Position numbers and translations under genes: made by a program
Shown here: positions 60,421 through 64,000 of the stretch, piece after piece
Layout of the letters: each line of letters begins with the position of its first letter
Numbering within the stretch: position 1 is the first letter of the stretch
The notes under the pieces: model-generated
Told to the model about the DNA's origin: nothing
Database searches by the model: none
The model's input: the letters and a program-made list of their open reading frames with translations, nothing else
Assembly (NCBI GenBank): GCA_004298675.1
Contig: SCRI01000080.1
Location: 1 to 64,000 of the forward strand
Length of the DNA stretch: 64,000 nucleotides
DNA from: a bacterium
Lineage (GTDB): Bacteria > Vulcanimicrobiota > Vulcanimicrobiia > Vulcanimicrobiales > SCRA01
Reading direction: 5' to 3'

Positions 60421-61914
60421 GTGTCACGAGTCTCCGCCCTTCGCTGGCCGCTCATCGCGGTGGCGTTCGCATTGGTACCGCTTGCCGCATCCGCCAAGGG
60501 AGCGGCACCGGCCCCGGCGCCGTCCGCCAGCGTATCCGCGGTGCCGGTGCCCGTGGCTACTCCCGAGCCCCCCGACGTCGCGATACCGAAGCTACAGGCG
60601 GCTCTCAAGAAGGATCCCAACGATCGCGACGCCCTGCTGAAGTGGGCGCAGTACATGTACATCGTCAAGCGCCCCGACCAGACCGTCGCCGCCACGCAGA
60701 AGCTCGAGCAGTTGGGCGTGAAGACGGCGGAGGTGTATTACTACCAGGGCGTCGCCTATAGCGATCTCGGCGACGAGAAGGACGCCGCCGCTGCGCTGCA
60801 GCATGCGGCCGATCTGGCGCCGACCAATGCCGGCGTCTTGGTGCGGCTGGCGGATCTCCTGCTCAAGGAGAATCGCGGCGCCGACGCCGAGCGCGTGGCT
60901 CAGCGCGCGATCACCTTCAACAAGAACGACGCCTCGGCGTATGATACGCTGGGCATGGTGTACGCCGCCGAGAAAAAGTACGACGACGCGCGTAAGCAGT
61001 TCGAGATCGCCGGCAAGATGGATCCCAAGGATCCCTCGTCGCTGATGCTCGAGGCGCAGACCTACCTCGATCAGAAGACGCCGCAGTACGCGATCGACAT
61101 CTACAACCGCATCCTGGCCGGCAACAAGGACAGCCGCGATGCGATCTACGGTAAGGCACACGCGTACGCGCAGGCGGGGCAAGTCTCCGACGCGGTGAAG
61201 CAGTACGACGAGTTGCTCAAGCTCGATCCGAAGAACGTGCAGATCGAGCTCGAGGTGGCGAGCCTCTACGCGTCGCACCAGCAGGACGCCGATGCGCAGC
61301 GGGCTTTCCAGCGGACGGTCGACGACCATCAAGGCCAGAGCCTGCCGCTCATCACCTACGGTCAATATTGGTATGGGAAGAAGCAGCCCGACAAGGCCGT
61401 TGCGCTCTGGAAGCAGGCTCTGGGCGCCAAGGGTAACGATCCCGATGCGCTCAACGTGCTGGCGCAGTATTCGATGTCGGCCGGGAAGTACGCCGACGCC
61501 TCCAGCTACCTCAGCAAGTTGATCGCGGCGCTCGGGCCGCAGGGCGCGACGCCCGACCTCTACCTGGGCTTGGGCCAGGCCTACATGGCTCAGAACCAGG
61601 CGCAGCAGGCGCACGACGCGTTCCGCAAGGCTTACGATATGCACGCCGATCCGGTCACCGCCATGTCGCTGGCACAAGCCGATTTGCGCGTGAAGAACTA
61701 CAAGGAGGCGGCCGATCTCGCGGAGACCGTGAAGAAGAAGGCCGCGGGGTTCGCCAAGCAGCAGCCGCTGGTGTATCTCGTCGCGGCACAGGCGTATGAG
61801 GGTCTGCACCAGACGGCGGCGGCGAAGGAGAACTACCAGAAGCTGCTCTCGTATGCTCCCAAGAATAGTGAACTGGCCAAACAGGCGACGGACGCGATCA
61901 AGCGCCTGCATTAG
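60421..61914 (+). CDS. Exported TPR-repeat protein
   Basis: 497 residues with a signal peptide (LIAVAFALVPLAASA), an Ala/Pro linker and about eleven tetratricopeptide repeats (for example AYDTLGMVYAAEKKYDDARKQ, LYLGLGQAYMAQNQAQQAHDA). It is probably a periplasmic scaffold. GTG 60421 starts it. It lies 53 bases after etfA and 24 bases before the deacetylase-family gene, so its transcript could extend in both directions. Confidence 0.9.
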   Translation: MSRVSALRWPLIAVAFALVPLAASAKGAAPAPAPSASVSAVPVPVATPEPPDVAIPKLQAALKKDPNDRDALLKWAQYMYIVKRPDQTVAATQKLEQLGVKTAEVYYYQGVAYSDLGDEKDAAAALQHAADLAPTNAGVLVRLADLLLKENRGADAERVAQRAITFNKNDASAYDTLGMVYAAEKKYDDARKQFEIAGKMDPKDPSSLMLEAQTYLDQKTPQYAIDIYNRILAGNKDSRDAIYGKAHAYAQAGQVSDAVKQYDELLKLDPKNVQIELEVASLYASHQQDADAQRAFQRTVDDHQGQSLPLITYGQYWYGKKQPDKAVALWKQALGAKGNDPDALNVLAQYSMSAGKYADASSYLSKLIAALGPQGATPDLYLGLGQAYMAQNQAQQAHDAFRKAYDMHADPVTAMSLAQADLRVKNYKEAADLAETVKKKAAGFAKQQPLVYLVAAQAYEGLHQTAAAKENYQKLLSYAPKNSELAKQATDAIKRLH

Positions 61915-61938
61915 CAGACGGCTGACGCTGCGTCCGGC

Positions 61939-62943
61939 GTGAAGATCGTCTACGATCCGCTGTACGAGGAGCATCTGCGCGGTGTGGGTCACCCTGAGGG
62001 ACCCGACCGCGTCGAGGCTGTGGTGGCGCATCTGCGCGAGCGCGGGCTCTTCGACGCCATGGCACCCCACGACGCCAGCGAGGCCTCGATCCTGCGCGTG
62101 CATACGCGCGGCTATCTCGAACGCGCCAAGCGCGAAGTGGCCGCCGTCGTGCCGGGTACGGTGCGGGAGCTCTCAACGGGTGACACGATGGTGGACGAGC
62201 GTTCGTACGCCGCGGCGCTGCGCGCCGCCGGCGGGGCGTTGGCCGCCGTCGAACACGCCGCGGCCGGCCATGGCGCCGCATTTGCCTTGGTGCGTCCACC
62301 CGGCCACCACGCCGAGCCCGCGCGCGGCATGGGATTCTGCATGTTCAACAACGCCGCGGTCGCGGCGCGCGCCTTCGTGGAAGAGACGGGCCAGCGCGTG
62401 CTGATCGTCGACTTCGACTACCACCACGGTAACGGAACGCAGGCGGTGGTGGGTGACCGTCTCTCCTACGTCAGCACGCACGCGCATCCGGCCTATCCCG
62501 ATACCGGCGACGCCGGCCTCTTCCGCACCTTCGGCGGCGATCTGGACGCAAGCGTTCCGATCCATCCCAGCGGCATCTCGACGGAGGCGTTCATCGCTAT
62601 CTGGCGCGCGCTGCTGAACCAGGCGGTGCGCATCGTCAAGCCGTATGCCATCGTCGTCAGCGCCGGTTACGACTACTTGCAAGGCGATCCCATCGGCGAT
62701 CTCGGCGTCTCGATCGAGAGTGCCGATGCGCTGGGGGCGCTCTTACGTGAGGCGGCCGAGCGTTGCGGTGCTTCGGTCGCGTTCTGTTTGGAGGGCGGTT
62801 ACCATCTGGAAAACTTGGCGCACGGCGTGGCGCGGACGGTAACCGCTTTCGATGCCGCCGCCGCGCCTCCGGATACCGATCTCGGTGCGGCGCCGCCGCC
62901 GATCCGGCGGCAGTTGGAGGAGTTGGCGGCATGGGCCGGCTGA
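61939..62943 (+). CDS. Histone-deacetylase-family hydrolase (class II-like)
   Basis: 334 residues of the arginase/deacetylase fold. Active-site blocks are RPPGHHAEPARGMGFCMFNN (His-His relay), DFDYHHGNGTQ (zinc Asp and His) and SAGYDYLQGDP (second zinc Asp), with CLEGGYHLENLA. Bacterial members act on acetylated polyamines, proteins such as acetyl-CoA synthetase, or acetylated sugars. An acsA gene occurs in this window, but far away. GTG 61939 is the start. Confidence 0.93.
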   Translation: MKIVYDPLYEEHLRGVGHPEGPDRVEAVVAHLRERGLFDAMAPHDASEASILRVHTRGYLERAKREVAAVVPGTVRELSTGDTMVDERSYAAALRAAGGALAAVEHAAAGHGAAFALVRPPGHHAEPARGMGFCMFNNAAVAARAFVEETGQRVLIVDFDYHHGNGTQAVVGDRLSYVSTHAHPAYPDTGDAGLFRTFGGDLDASVPIHPSGISTEAFIAIWRALLNQAVRIVKPYAIVVSAGYDYLQGDPIGDLGVSIESADALGALLREAAERCGASVAFCLEGGYHLENLAHGVARTVTAFDAAAAPPDTDLGAAPPPIRRQLEELAAWAG

Positions 62944-63380
62944 GAGCACGCTATGCCGTCTTCGTGCTGCGTGTAGCCATTGGGCTGGTGCTCGTCGTTG
63001 CCGGAGCGCTGAAGGCCCCCAACCCCAATGCCTTCGCCTCGACCATTGCCGGCTTCGACCTCGTGCCGGCGGCGGTGGCGGGGCCGCTGGCCGTCTTCGT
63101 GCCGTGGTTTGAGATCTTGCTGGGCGGATATCTCGTCGCCGGCTATCTCACGCGCGCCGCGGCGTGGGTGGCGTGCGCCGAGTTCGTGCTTTTTGCGGGG
63201 GCGATCGCCTCCGTGGTCGTGCGAGGAATCCACATCTCGTGTGGCTGTTTCGGTCAAGCCGATGCCGCCCCCGCGTCGTGGGTGGATGTTGCGCGAGACG
63301 CGGCCTTGGCCGCGGCCGCGCTGTTCGTAGCGTTGCGCGCGCCAGGCGCGCTAGCCGTGGACGGAAGGGAGACGGGATGA
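62931..63380 (+). CDS. MauE/DoxX-like membrane protein with SCGCFG motif
   Basis: 149 residues, four membrane helices (VLRVAIGLVLVVAGALK, FVPWFEILLGGYLVAGYL, AAWVACAEFVLFAGAIASVVV, AALAAAALFVALRA). ISCGCFG between helices 3 and 4 is the MauE signature. MauE-type proteins supply redox equivalents for periplasmic disulfide formation. ATG 62931 overlaps the deacetylase gene by 13 bases, and its stop overlaps the thioredoxin gene by four, so both work together. Confidence 0.88.
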   Translation: MGRLRARYAVFVLRVAIGLVLVVAGALKAPNPNAFASTIAGFDLVPAAVAGPLAVFVPWFEILLGGYLVAGYLTRAAAWVACAEFVLFAGAIASVVVRGIHISCGCFGQADAAPASWVDVARDAALAAAALFVALRAPGALAVDGRETG

Positions 63381-63967
63381 GTCCGAAGCGCCAGGCACCG
63401 CGCCGGGGGAACGGTCCGCTTGTGACCTTCGTGATCTTGGCGATCTTGGCGGTGGTCGCCGTCGCCTATTGGCGATTGCACGGATCGCAGGCGGCCGTGA
63501 CGCCCGTGAAGGCGCCCACCAAGTTGCTCGCGGTAGGTGACGCAGCGCCGCCGTTTGATATTCGCACGGCTACGGGCGAGGTACGCTCCAGCCAGTTCGC
63601 CGGCAAGACGTGGCTGGTCGAAGTCTTCGCCGTCTGGTGTCCGCACTGTCAGAATGAGGCTGCCACGCTCACCGCGCTGGACAAGAAGTACGGCGCTAAA
63701 CTGGCGGTGATCGGCATCGTCGGCAGCCCGTATGGATTCGACGAATCGACGCCCATCAGCGCGGGCGACGTGACGAAGTTCGCCTCTGATTTTGGTGCCG
63801 GGTATCCGCTGGGCTTCGATCTGACGGGCGCCAACCCTAATCCCTATCTGCGGGAAGGGTATCCCAGCCTCACGCTCGTTGCCCCCGACGGTAAGGTGGC
63901 GTGGGTGGGGTCGGGAGAGGTTGAGGCGGGGGCACTCGAGACGCGCATCAACGCCGTGGTGAAGTAG
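63377..63967 (+). CDS. TlpA-like membrane-anchored thioredoxin
   Basis: 196 residues: N-terminal membrane anchor (LVTFVILAILAVVAVAYW) and a thioredoxin domain with VWCPHC (CPHC at ~99-102, as in DsbA-like sites) and cis-Pro in EGYPSLTLVAPDG. It should face the periplasm and exchange disulfides, with the MauE-like protein as partner. ATG 63377 overlaps the previous stop. The last 33 bases of the window after it hold nothing recognisable. Confidence 0.91.
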   Translation: MSPKRQAPRRGNGPLVTFVILAILAVVAVAYWRLHGSQAAVTPVKAPTKLLAVGDAAPPFDIRTATGEVRSSQFAGKTWLVEVFAVWCPHCQNEAATLTALDKKYGAKLAVIGIVGSPYGFDESTPISAGDVTKFASDFGAGYPLGFDLTGANPNPYLREGYPSLTLVAPDGKVAWVGSGEVEAGALETRINAVVK

Positions 63968-64000
63968 AGCCGGCGACGCGCTTGGCGCACGCGGAGCAGC

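Noticed and set aside
60592-62103. A 503-codon minus-strand frame opposite the TPR protein gene
   Set aside because: Its Leu/Arg-rich repeats are the reverse reading of the TPR repeats.

Overview
This is a gene-dense, high-GC window from a diderm (Gram-negative-type) bacterium. The envelope evidence is an RND efflux pair, two predicted outer-membrane barrels and several lipoprotein or Tat-like export signals. HrcA with a CIRCE operator, separate AccA/AccD, EtfAB and a Ku/LigD repair locus suggest a free-living, aerobic, soil-type heterotroph. A poorly cultured phylum such as Eremiobacterota (WPS-2) would fit, but that is a guess; nothing in the window fixes the taxonomy.

Layout. 1-1947 is the right part of an IS21-family element (istA, istB, terminal repeats) that has cut into a class III aminotransferase gene. 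2867-6566 holds a LysR regulator, a membrane protein, a Crp-type regulator, a Tat-like exported isochorismatase-family hydrolase and an AhpD-like protein. 6579-12732 is a redox/metal-flavoured island: thioredoxin-like lipoprotein or secreted protein, a Cys-Cys membrane protein, a HAD hydrolase, a Met/His-rich secreted protein, a DoxX-like protein, a thioredoxin-fold/Crp fusion regulator, and a flavoprotein disulfide reductase. In that reductase the first redox-active cysteine codon is replaced by an in-frame TGA (11422-11424), followed by two hairpins. This is a candidate selenoprotein and the most interesting item here. 13682-16905 is an NHEJ locus with LigD split into three proteins plus Ku. 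17063-27494 carries a substrate-binding protein, a tartrate-dehydrogenase-like enzyme, an MFS transporter, small proteins, an RND pump and a free-methionine sulfoxide reductase.

27501-27725 is an M-box (Mg2+) riboswitch with a terminator, placed upstream of a 59-residue ORF, an outer-membrane barrel protein and a PAP2 phosphatase. 30603-37605 has a polytopic membrane protein, a nitrilase and a complete Liv-type ABC importer operon. 37806-39486 is purF and an initiator tRNA. 39546-47492 runs through an OmpA-like barrel, adenosine deaminase, a DtxR/MntR regulator, a rhomboid protease, a DinG-type helicase, and a divergent acetate module (satP/acsA).

47593-57231 is a long, tightly overlapped housekeeping run on the plus strand: CIRCE-hrcA-dnaJ-prmA-rsmE, a dolichol-phosphate-mannose-synthase-like glycosyltransferase, accD-accA, an FtsB-like protein, an RpiR regulator, a Ppx/GppA protein, a gamma-glutamylcyclotransferase-fold protein and a DUF3175-like protein. 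57207-63967 ends the window with a hydrolase, an unusual class I tRNA with a UAA anticodon, a stand-alone Lrp/AsnC effector domain, etfBA, a TPR protein, a histone-deacetylase-family hydrolase, a MauE-like membrane protein and a TlpA-like thioredoxin. Many genes overlap by 1-4 bases (ATGA/GTGA), which supports the starts chosen. No CRISPR array, rRNA, integrase or selenocysteine machinery was seen in the window.
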